Shown piece by piece: positions 19,835-29,643 of a stretch of DNA of 64,000 nucleotides. The notes below the pieces were generated by a model. The model saw only the letters and a list, made by a program, of their open reading frames with translations, ran no database searches and had not been told where the DNA came from. The stretch spans positions 1 to 64,000 of the forward strand of contig WKLE02001741.1 of NCBI GenBank assembly GCA_014885115.2, in the 5' to 3' direction. This DNA comes from Asterionellopsis glacialis. Taxonomy: Eukaryota; Bacillariophyta; Plagiogrammaphyceae; Rhaphoneidales; Asterionellopsidaceae. Each line of letters opens with the position of its first letter. Position 1 is the first letter of the stretch. The position numbers and the translations under genes were made by a program.

Positions 19835-20293
19835 AACGACGTGATCATTAGTACCGGCACGGTACAGACAGTATAAGATACTGGTACATAAAAAAATGGA
19901 ACACAATGGAACACAAGACTTAAACTGAAAACGGAGGTCTTGATGCCATCTTTTCTGCAATCTCAACGGACAAGAGTTTCTCCGGGCACCTACGGGCTTG
20001 CTCGAAGTGAGTAGGTCCTAGGTCCTACTTCACAAGCAACAACAATTCCCATTTTAAAAATAGTATGGTGAGGGATTTTTGCCCATGATGAACACAAAAA
20101 GAAGAACAGACAAGTATATTTCTACTTCAAAACCTTATGATTCGACAGGCTGACGAACTCCGGAAAAGAAATATCCTGAAATGCATTTGGGCAAATTACG
20201 AAGACGAAGTACCAGCCCCCCCAAAAATAAAACCTGCTTTGTCTAGAGTGTCATGACTTCGTTGCTTTCATTACTGGTCAGACCCTAAAGAAG

Positions 20294-22722
20294 ATGACAA
20301 AAACGTTGTCTTCTCATCCCATCCAAGGTATTGTATGGAATCCATATCTCCACACAAAGGAACCTTCTCCTACCAGCACCCAAGAGAAGTCACTATCCAA
20401 AACTACACCAATCAATGACAGCAATCCGGTTCAACCGGAAGAACATTCACTCTCAGATGAAGAACGTTCCTCAGCAAATCAAATCGATTCCTTGGTTCAA
20501 TCAGACAACCAATCCAATCTCAGTAGTGAAGATGAGTATGTGTGGGTGGAGTGCATGGCTAACAGGCTTGATGCCTATGTCATGCTTGCTCCACATAAAT
20601 TGAGGGGTTATGTAAGAGAGGCCCTAGAAACAACACAATTGACCAATCAACATAAAGCAAAATGTCACAGGACAATTTATGAAGTAGCACGGATGATTAT
20701 TTACAAATTTCCAAATAAGTTTCATAGCAATTCCAACTTGTTGAAAGTTGAAAAATGCAGAGGAAAATACTAGAAGAGCTGCCTGGCTTATCACGCAGTT
20801 TCCACCAGGCACGTCTCACTTTGAAATTCTAAATGACAATGGCATGCCTGTACCATACATGCCATACTCAGCCATCATTGGGACTAAGATATACTTCTTG
20901 ACATGGGAACTGCATGTTCCCAATCTCAAGTTGGACTGTCCAAAGGAGGGATGTGGTGGGTTGTTGATTCATGACAGGTTTGATATGTCCAAAAATGGCA
21001 CCATGATGCCACTCATCATGTTTCATGGGTTGTATCCATGAAATACTGTTACAACAACCAGAACTGTAAAAGCACGTACTGTGCATGTGACAGTGAAGTG
21101 CTAATCCAGCTACCTGGATGAGCACAGTAGCCATACCCAGTAGAACCAAGGTATGCAACAACCTTCAAGTTCCAATGAAGTAGACATGCCACAGACTCTT
21201 TGGAGAAACTAATGGTTACTTACAGTAATGCAAACATGTTTTCTAAGTACCTATATGAAAAATTGGGAAAAGAATATGTTAGAGTAGAGGCAACCTACTA
21301 CAACCGTTGCATTTACAATGAGGTCAAGGTTGCCACACCACTAGTATCATTTGAAGAGTGGTGTGGCAATTTTAGTATTTTACCCTCTGGTGATGTCCTA
21401 CGGGACTTGTATGGAATCCCTGCACAGTCCCTCTTAACACTTAGTGGTATCAGTGAAGATGAGTGTCACACCAGGGAAATGCAAAGTGTTGGTTGTGACA
21501 CCATGTTTTGTCAAGATCACACACTTCAAGTGTGCAAGAACTACCAGAAGTCAAATGGAGCGCATTCTTGTTGGGACATTTCTGTTGGGAAAGGTAAAAT
21601 AGCCTGTGCAGTACTAGTGCCATCATCTAGTGTAAAAGATGTGGCACATGCTGCTGAGCAGTGTACCAGGAGGAGCGACTACTGGGACCCACTGTTTATG
21701 TATTGTGACACCGGGCCAAACAAACAACAAGGCCTTTTGAGAATTAATATTCCCCTAGATTATAGGAAGACAATTAGTCTGTTTTTCACATTATTGTGCA
21801 TATTTATTCAACTTTATGTGATAGTCATGTTGATTTTGTTCAAGCTGTTTATGCTTTAAGAGCCTGATTCTACCACCTGAAGTAGCCAAGCCAATGGAAC
21901 ATGACTTACTACCAACCTACAGAAATACAAATAAGTGGGAATCACTATCGGACACCCTGCATTTAACATGTACATGCACCAGGCATAATAAGTCAATTGA
22001 CAAACATACAAGATATGAAGAAATGTCCCTGGAGGAGCGTGCTAAAGTACCAAATTTTCTACATGGTTAACTGGCCTTTTTTAATGGTAGTGACCTGAAG
22101 GTCATCAACCAAAAAGCTTGTTCTGTTTGTATTGCCCATGATGTCCATCAAGGTGTCACACCCTTAATGGAAGACAATGGGGGAAAGATTCTTTTCTGCC
22201 TATTTGAGGCAGCAACAAGAAAGAAACAAGATGTTACCTGTACACCCTTTAAATGATAGGTGTAAGTGCACATCTTGTGCCAACAATCCAGTCCCGTTGC
22301 ATACTGAAGAACAGCAGCAGGATAACATTGCCATGCCCAGTAGTACCAATAGCATTCCCGACAAGATATTCAAAGTGTCACCACTACCACAACAAGAGAA
22401 GGCATCCCAAAAATGGAAGCATGACATGCTGCTGGAACCACCAAAGTACTTGGTCCCTACTTTTGCTGCAAGCCAGCTGTCGCTGCCACTCCCGCTGCCA
22501 CCAGCTGCTTTTTTACTGAATCCTCCAAATTTTCTACCAAATCAACCATTTCCTCCCCACCAGTACTACCATCAACATCAGCCACAAATGTTCATTCATA
22601 TTGGCCATCAGGGGAGGAAACCGCAAGTCCAATGGTGGTGCCAGGGGTGCTTCCATTGGCACAATAACAATCGATTGGGCCGCCGCCCAAAAACCTGTGT
22701 TTGTCCACGTCACAAAAAATAA
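20294..22722 (+). pseudogene. Decayed transposon with zinc-binding and transposase-like core
   Basis: One long coding region broken by frameshifts and stops. Frame pieces are 20294-20773, 20748-21041, about 21039-21185, 21200-21859, about 21870-22160 and 22177-22722; I do not join them. In order they show a Ser/Asp-rich start, a helical segment, CPKEGCGG and then CYNNQNCKSTYCACDSE ending in LPG (a Cys-rich zinc-binding region like that in DUF6729-type transposon proteins). Next come FCQDHTLQVCKNY and FMYCDTGPN, two acidic motifs spaced like the first two residues of a DDE/RNase H-type transposase. The C-terminus has CKCTSCANN and a WWCQGCFHWHNNNRLGRRP zinc motif. I found no convincing terminal inverted repeats or target duplication. 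The superfamily is uncertain. Confidence 0.65.
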
Positions 22723-23394
22723 ATTCGTAGAAATAACTAGTACTAGTACAAAAGTTTACAGTATCTTTTAGTGTTAGAGTTAGTTTTCGTCCATTTTGTT
22801 CTTTTGGCCACTTTTGTCGGGTGCTTCGCCCCCTCCCGCCTCGTCCCTTAGAGGGGGGCTGCGCCCCCCCCCCTTCCCCCCCTGTAAGCCCTGTAAGCCC
22901 CCCTGGTAGTTTCTACTCTAACAGAGTCCTCTCTTTAGAGAGAGGATCATACCAGGTACATCGTACGTACCTGGTACCCTAGGAACACATACCGTAGGAC
23001 AACGGTCAGCGGGGAGTGACGATTGAGGAAAAGACAATCCCACGATCGGGGATAAGCAATAGCGGACGTTGCTGGATGAGTTCTGAGAACAAGTTGTGAG
23101 AGTTCTTTGTGTAAGAATGAAAGACCCGTTTCACTCACTCAGGAATGTCTGGAGAATTGACTAAAATCTAAATTCCCGGGAAAGAGAATAGAGACTGCGG
23201 TTCCAATCTAGAAGTTGTGCACATCAGCTCGTTAGAGATTTTCTTTGTCGGTCCTTGTGGTTCATTGTAAAGTCGCATTCATCCTAACCGCTGAAAAGAT
23301 AGACTCTAGAGGCCTCTCTAGACTCTTTTTAAAAAAACGTCATCCCAAATCAAATTGTTACATTTAAATAGACACATACTAAAGCACTAAAATC
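22723..23394. other. Intergenic region with GC-rich hairpin
   Basis: Positions 22820-22905 are unusually GC-rich, with GGGGGGCTGCGCCCCCC forming a perfect stem, perhaps the right end of the decayed element. TCCTCTCTTTAGAGAGAGGA (22927-22946), a GTACC pair (22949-22980) and TCTAGAGGCCTCTCTAGA (about 23305) are further palindromes. No gene is supported. Confidence 0.6.
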
Positions 23395-23823
23395 ATGAAT
23401 GACTATCCCGGTGGAGAGGATCCAAGATATGGAGAATTGGTACGATTTTTAACACAAAGTCAAGAAATGCGACACACTGCCAAATCAGCTGTCAAGCAAT
23501 CATTGTTTTCAGGAGGCGGTGCTTTTGCAGGAGCCTTCGTTATGGGCCCTATCGGTGGATTGGTTGGCGGTGTGGTTGGATCTGTCATCGGTTTCTTACA
23601 AAGTGATGATTATGATGGAGCTGTTTTAGCTATTGCCAAGTTGGACAATGACCATCAACAACGACTCATGACGGATGTGGGGAAGGTATTGATGACAGCA
23701 GGTGCCACAGTACAACAAATCGGATCAACGGATGTATTTTTTGATACATTGTCACAATTTGCAGAACAAGAAGCAGTACGGAATGGAGTTTGGCAAGCAT
23801 GTCTCAATGCAAGTCGAGATTAA
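23395..23823 (+). CDS. C19orf12-like glycine-zipper membrane protein
   Basis: Single exon, 142 aa, close to the 141-152 aa of animal C19orf12. The central hydrophobic hairpin GAFAGAFVMGPIGGLVGGVV is a glycine zipper, matching the [20 protein letters not shown] block of C19orf12. The preceding KSAVKQSLFSGGG and the following LDNDHQQRLMTDVGKVL also match in position (LPPAEQQRLFNEA). In humans the protein sits at mitochondria, ER and lipid droplets and its loss causes a neurodegenerative iron-accumulation disease; its molecular function is unresolved. It is expected to insert in membranes as a hairpin. Confidence 0.8.
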   Translation: MNDYPGGEDPRYGELVRFLTQSQEMRHTAKSAVKQSLFSGGGAFAGAFVMGPIGGLVGGVVGSVIGFLQSDDYDGAVLAIAKLDNDHQQRLMTDVGKVLMTAGATVQQIGSTDVFFDTLSQFAEQEAVRNGVWQACLNASRD

Positions 23824-24525
23824 AAATAATATATATGCATGTGAGAGTGTAATAATATTGAATACATCTGACTTTAACTTTTGTTCAAATGTATTCGAAT
23901 CTACGTTACTCATTCATTTGCGATCGTGTCGTCCCTGTGACAGGAAATTAATACTGAAAAATTACACGTATCCTAGATTCTTTATTTCCAAATTCATCTC
24001 AAGATGTATTGCACATGAAATATGTTAAAGAAAATGGCTTCAGATAGTTTAGAAAGGATTCGTCCAAGACTGCGATTATAAGATGATACGATTTTCGGCG
24101 GTCAAAACTTTTTCTATTCGTGAAAGAATCACAGTACCGTCTTAGCATTGAACATCATGTGAATCTCGTGGTACGAAGAATCAATTTCAGCAACGTACTA
24201 GGCTTTTTTTCAAGAGGACATGCTTAGACGGAACAACAACTAAATGCCACACTTTCAGTACTTAATTATTTTTCTAGAGTTTATGTTGCCCTCACATCAA
24301 CCATAAAGAAGATACCAAGACAAATTCACAGCCTTTCAATTCACGGAAAAGTATAACGACAATAGTATTACTTCTGGTTCAAAGTTGAACTCAAAAACAA
24401 ATAATCAATTTACTTTCGAAATTATTTAATGTATCTTGCGCTGAGCAACCTTTTTGTTTGTCACCACGCACACTCTCTCTTGAAAATGGAATGCTGTGTT
24501 TACACCACCACCATCATCAAAATTC
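23824..24525. other. Convergent intergenic region
   Basis: AT-rich sequence between the C19orf12-like and rhamnose-synthase 3' ends. No motif or gene is seen. Confidence 0.55.
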
Positions 24526-25865
24526 TTACTCCTTGTTCCTGCGGAATTCGTCGGGCATGTTATCAGGAAGCCACCCCATTTCAGTCAAGTTCTTCTGCAT
24601 TCGCTGGAAGCATAAGTCATAGGCTGTATGAATATCATTAATCACAATACCCTCGGGCATGTCCCTCATAAGTTTGGTAGTATCAAGTTCATTGTTAGAC
24701 CTAGGAGCCTTGATGACCTTGGCTTGTTCTTCAATGCTAAAGTTAGTGTATGTGTAAGTGGGGTCAATGTACTTGGTATACAAATCAAGTACTTGATTAT
24801 GAGAAATGACACCAGGATTGGTAAAGTTGTATACACCAGTCAATCCCTTCTTGGCCATGGCAAGAGATGCAGGTAACATTTCATGAAGGATGGTCATACT
24901 ATTGGGGATGTTGACGACCTTTTCATACTTGACAATCTTGGTAACAAAGTTACGATGAATTAAATCATCACTTACAGGCATACGGACGCGAAGGATCATA
25001 CAGTTGGGATAACATTTGAGCATGGGTTCCATGTAGCCCTTGGTTTGACTGTAGAAGGACCCATCAAAGTTGGGTACATCTTCTTCTGTAAATCCAATAC
25101 CAGATCCAAGTGGATGAGCATCATCGTACTTGAAAATACATCCGGTAGCATAAACGGTACAATGAATATTCTTTTGAAGGCACAAATCAGCGACATTCAA
25201 TGTTCCAATGACATTCGTACGGATCGTTTCAGGCTTGTGATCTTCACACCAATCAATGTTTGGACGTCCTGTAATACCAGCCGCATTCAATACATGTGTT
25301 GGTTTGAGTTCATCAAGTTCCTTTTCGACATCCGCACGATTTTCAATACGAACTTCTGAGGGGAAAACTTCGATTCCCCCTGCAATGAAAGCACCGACAA
25401 CAAAGATAGGAGAGGGTGGGATATGTCAAGGCATCATTTTGTAAAAAAGAAACGGGTTAACACGAAAAGGGAGGGAGAGTGATGAGAAGACGGGAGAATG
25501 ATTTCACGACTCCTAATGAGAATCAATCAATGCATAATTAAGAGGAAATTTTCCAGCATTGCATGTAGAATTTTTTCAAACGCCCAAATCTTTGACCAAA
25601 AAAAAACCTGACAGCTGCAACAAAACAACATAATCATTTTCAATTAATCAAACATCAATGCCGTACAACAAGGTACAAGTTAGTACCAGCTGCGGCGCTG
25701 CTGCAATATCTTTAATAGCTAATGCGATTTCAGACTCAATAACCTCATCATCCGAAAAAGAAAAAACACACCTTCCTTCTTGATCAAATCGATCATAAGG
25801 CCACCGATCCATCCGGTTTTTCCTCCGTACACAAGAACGCGTTTCATGGGTGCTGCTTCCGTCAT
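24526..25865 (-). CDS. Nucleotide-rhamnose synthase (NRS/ER-type epimerase-reductase)
   Basis: Two exons: 25865-25772 and 25379-24526, intron 392 bp (GT-AG, phase 1); 315 aa. Exon 1 encodes MTEAAPMKRVLVYGGKTGWIGG, the NAD(P)-binding Gly-rich loop (GxxGxxG). Exon 2 continues with HVLNAAGITGRPNIDWCE and YATGCIF, then GSFYSQTKG (the YxxxK catalytic pair), ILRVRMP, IPNSMTILHEMLPA and KAPRSNNELDTTKL. These are near-exact blocks of plant NRS/ER and of the RHM C-terminal domain. The enzyme converts UDP- or dTDP-4-keto-6-deoxyglucose into the L-rhamnose nucleotide by 3,5-epimerisation and 4-reduction, in the cytosol. It supplies rhamnose for cell-surface polysaccharides. The intron is longer than most here. 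Confidence 0.93.
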
Positions 25866-26881
25866 GGTCTTCTTGAGATAGTGTCCGTAGTCGATGCAAG
25901 TGTGGTTTTTTTATGTATGAATGCAGTGTCTGGTATGTTTTATAACGGCATGTTCGTCTTTGCAGGTCTTTTTTGGAAATATAATCATACCAGGTAGAAA
26001 GCATCCATGCATGTATGTCCCATTAATCTGACTGGATAATGCCGCCAGCCAGGCTCAGTCAATCTTCCGTTGAATAGGACCTACCAATATCATCCTGTGC
26101 TCCCGCGCGGTAGTACCTGGTACTATTATTGTAGGCAGCACCCCTTCTTATATGTATCTTCGTATCTTTATAATACCTTTTTTGAAAGATACTGTACGTG
26201 GTATGATGGGAAGTTGATTAAAGGCACCTGGTACGCCAGATAAATGTAAAATGTAGTAATCTAACGTTGTACCAGGTATACCAGGTACTATAACAACATA
26301 GACAATCGTAGATGCGACGATACTACCGTATTTGGGTGGGTTGAAGTATCGGTTGAAATGGTGCCACATAAAAAAGCCTTTTCTTCTACCTGGTAAATTC
26401 TTGCGTAAATACAGTACAAGGTCACATGTCCAACAAATCTGGATTTTTGATGCCCGCCGCCATCAGTCATCCAAAATCGAAGAAAACAGAATTCTGAGTT
26501 GGTATTTCTTCCTTCAACCGTCAGACTAACGTCTCAAACGTGTCTACCTCTCCATCCGTCGGTTTCACGGTCGGTACGTAGGTCCTACAGGCAAGAGACA
26601 GAACTCGAGAACAAACGTCAAATTAACGTATCAAACGTCAGGCCCTCCATACGTCTATTCTCAGACGGTTCGACATTCGACACACAACACAAAAAGTCCG
26701 ACACAAAAAAATTATGAAGACTGAGTATTGTAGCCAAACAACCCGACTCGACAGGGTTATTGATCCGTACAGAACAAAAAGTAATGAATGGAGGAAACAC
26801 TATCAAACAACCAAATCGTTCACTTTTCGTCTTTTACACCTGCATTTCATTTCTAAAATTGATTGATGAAATACGAGGAAA
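25866..26881. other. Intergenic region, partly duplicated downstream
   Basis: It contains TACCTGGTA/TACCAGGTA copies between 26105 and 26395. From about 26410 there is patchy similarity to 28060-28300 (for example GTCCAACAAATCT and CGTCTCAAA...GTCTACC), which marks the outer part of the methyltransferase duplication. No gene is supported. Confidence 0.55.
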
Positions 26882-27785
26882 ATGGTGGATAAAAAGCAAA
26901 TTCTTTACATGCGTCATCTGCAAGTGGTGGTACGTTCTTGTGTGTGTTATTCATCTTTTTTGTTCCCTATTGTCAGTGTTCTCCAGAGAGCTAGCATGCT
27001 GCGTAACCAAGTAGTTCTGCCTCCTATTCTTTTTCAATTGTGTGCATTGATCTCTAATCTATGTGTCTTATTGTTTTCTTTCTCCTCTTTCTTAATATGA
27101 TAATAATAATAATATTTTATAGGAAGAACTGTTTGATGAATACGCTGAAACATTCGATGAACATTTATTGAATGGTCTCCGATATGATGTACCTAAATTA
27201 ATGAGGAAACAAGTTCCAATGGAACGTAAGTTTGAAAGATGCCTTGATTTAGGATGTGGAACAGGATTAGCTGGTCAAGCATTCCGTGATAGTTGTAAGT
27301 ATTTGGAAGGTGTCGATTTGTCCCATGAAATGGTGAAAAAGACACGAGCAAGACGACGAGAGGATGATGAGAATGATGATGCCACCAATAAAAAAATATA
27401 CAACAAGGCTTTCCAAGGTGATCTTGTACATCATTTACGTAAACAAGATGATGGATCCTTTGATTTGCTCATCAGTGCTGATACTGTCATGTACCTATTT
27501 GATCTTGAATTATTATTCAAGGAAGCCAAACGTGTCATGTCGATAAATGGTCTTTTTGTTTTTTCAACTGAATCTGCTACTGAAGATGAAATTGAAGAGG
27601 GTGAGTTGGGGATCATTGAAAGAGAAGAGACAGAACGTTTTGCTTATACACGGAAGTATGTTGTAGATATGGCTACAAAGAACAATTTCCATCTTGAAAG
27701 TGTTGTAAACGTCCGAACTCGGAATGAATCAACCTACGTAATTCGTGGTGATATATTTGTTTTTGTACGGACTGAAGATGCATGA
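26882..27785 (+). CDS. SAM-dependent methyltransferase, tandem copy 1
   Basis: Model: exon 1 at 26882-26929 (16 codons), intron 26930-27122 (GTACGT...TATAG, phase 0), exon 2 at 27123-27785; 236 aa. The main exon starts EELFDEYAETFDEHL, the usual lead-in of class I methyltransferases that follow TPR or NDUFAF5-like families. It then has CLDLGCGTGLAG (motif I, SAM binding), LEGVDLSHEMV (motif II acidic end) and FDLLISADTVMYL (motif IV). The substrate is unknown. Exon 1 is inferred: it gives an ATG, an open frame, a strong donor and matching phase, and it is preserved in copy 2. If it is wrong, the first usable ATG lies inside the domain. An acidic loop (REDDENDD) differs from copy 2. Confidence 0.75.
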
Positions 27786-28491
27786 TGAAGGCTATCTTTG
27801 ATATAATTTTTTTAAATGATTATATTCTTAGCATTGCGATCAACGTTAAGCTTTTCCTTCATTTTTGTAAAAATTGTCTCATAAGCCTGTGTACCGGTAT
27901 ATAGTCAAAAGATGAGTAGGCCAATAATGTTGATGTTTTCTTTTACCACACTTGAAACAACGTGATTTAGTTTTTTTGGTTTAGTTATTGAAAACCTGCA
28001 TTACAGTGCAACAAACAACAGATGTAGAGTATCTGCAATCTTTTCTTGCAGATTTTTACAGGTCCAACAAATCTTGCAAAATCGAAAAAAGAACATGTGG
28101 GTATTTTTTTAATACTCATACGACTTGTTCCACATGGTACAATGTACATGTACCTGGTACACAGAATTTACTTATTACTACAGGACTGATTATTTTATTT
28201 CTCTTCGTGATAACGTTAATTTACCGTCTCAAAGTTGTCTACCGGTTTATCCGTCTGTTCTCACCTTTCAACATAGCACACCCAAAAGATACGGACACAA
28301 CATCATAATCATAATGTTGTATCTTGTATCAAACCAACGCAACAGTTGTTGATCCTTTTACAGAAAAACTATGATAAAAATGGATGGACAGCTGTGGATG
28401 CAGCACACACTATCAAACATCTACTTCAATTCTTTTTCATCTTCTAGACCTGCGCTCCATTTCTAAAATTGATTGATGAAATACGAGGAAA
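27786..28491. other. Intergenic region between methyltransferase copies
   Basis: It contains a 21-nt relic (27999-28019) identical to 29647-29667, the 3' coding end of the acyl-AMP ligase gene. A GTACCTGGTAC motif lies near 28150, and the divergent upstream flank of copy 2 follows. No gene is supported. Confidence 0.65.
27999..28019. pseudogene. Relic of the acyl-AMP ligase 3' end
   Basis: A perfect 21-base match to 29647-29667. On the minus strand it encodes the last residues VVCCTVM of the neighbouring ligase, but the stop is lost. It lies at the matching position after methyltransferase copy 1, as expected if the duplicated segment reached into that gene. Confidence 0.7.
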
Positions 28492-29392
28492 ATGGTGGAT
28501 AAAAAGCAAATTCTTTATATGCGTCAACTGCAAGTGGTGGTACGTTCTTGTGTGTGTTATTCATCTTTTTTGTTCCCTATTGTCAGTGTTCTCCAGAGAG
28601 CTAGCATGCTGCGTAACCAAGTAGTTCTGCCTCCTATTCTTTTTCCATTGTGTGCATTGATCTCTAATCTATGTGTCCTATTCTTTTCTTTCTCCTCTTT
28701 CATAATATGGTAATAATAATAATATTTTATAGGAAGAACTATTTGATGAATACGCTGAAACATTCGATGAACATTTATTGAATGGTCTCCGATATGATGT
28801 ACCTAAATTAATGAGGAAACAAGTTCCAATGGAACGTAAGTTTGAAAGATGCCTTGATTTAGGATGTGGAACAGGATTAGCTGGTCAAGCATTCCGTGAT
28901 AGTTGTAAGTATTTGGAAGGTGTCGATTTGTCCCATGAAATGGTGAAAAAGACACGAGCAAGACGACGAGAGGAGGAGGAGGATGATGCCACCAATAAAA
29001 AAATATACAACAAGGCTTTCCAAGGTGATCTTGTACATCATTTACGTAAACAAGATGATGGATCCTTTGATTTGCTCATCAGTGCTGATACTGTCATGTA
29101 CCTATTTGATCTTGAATTATTATTCAAGGAAGCCAAACGTGTCATGTCGATGAATGGTCTTTTTGTTTTTTCAACTGAATCTGCTACTGAAGATGAAATT
29201 GAAGAGGGTGAGTTGGGGATCATTAAAAGGGAAGATTCGCAACGTTTTGCTTATACACGGAAGTATGTTGTAGATATGGCTACAAAGAACAATTTCCATC
29301 TTGAAAGTGCTGTAAACGTTCGTACTCGGAATGAATCAACCTACGTAATTCGTGGTGATATATTTGTTTTTGTACGGACTGGAGATGCATGA
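28492..29392 (+). CDS. SAM-dependent methyltransferase, tandem copy 2
   Basis: Same model as copy 1 shifted by 1610 bp: exon 1 at 28492-28539, intron 28540-28732, exon 2 at 28733-29392; 235 aa. It keeps CLDLGCGTGLAG, LEGVDLSHEMV and LLISADTVMYL. Protein changes from copy 1 are few: the acidic loop is REEEEDD with one residue fewer, and a handful of substitutions cluster after residue 160 (for example IEREETER to IKREDSQR). Intron sequences are as similar as exons. Both copies look intact. The gene's 3' end faces that of the acyl-AMP ligase about 250 bp away. Confidence 0.75.
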
Positions 29393-29643
29393 TGAAGGCT
29401 ATGTTTGATGCATATTTTTTAAAATAACGATATTCCCACTATTATGTAGAAAGTTATTTTTCCTTTATTTGCCAACTTTTGCCCCTTCAGCCTCTTCTGT
29501 ATTGTGAAATGATGGGGAGGCCTAAAGTGGTTATGGAGACTACCGGTACAGTGACATATCGTACCACGAGTACTATCTCAACTGTTGTACTACCAACACA
29601 TCGAGCAAAGCGATTAAGTTCAGTTAGTTTATTTTTTAAATAA

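Larger units (their letters stand above)
18477..20293. other. Gene-poor interval
   Basis: No coding region is supported over 1.8 kb. The main content is a tandem duplication of a 364-bp unit (19110-19834). Open frames within it are short and shift between the copies. Confidence 0.6.

Noticed and set aside
22820..22910. GC-rich segment as a transcription terminator or origin
   Set aside because: The hairpin is real, but nothing links it to a prokaryote-style terminator or a defined origin; better read as a transposon edge or local low complexity.
26882..27100. Single-exon reading of MVDKKQILYM... (72 residues), repeated at 28492
   Set aside because: It runs through the likely intron; a strong GTACGT donor after 16 codons and matching phase into the methyltransferase exon fit better.
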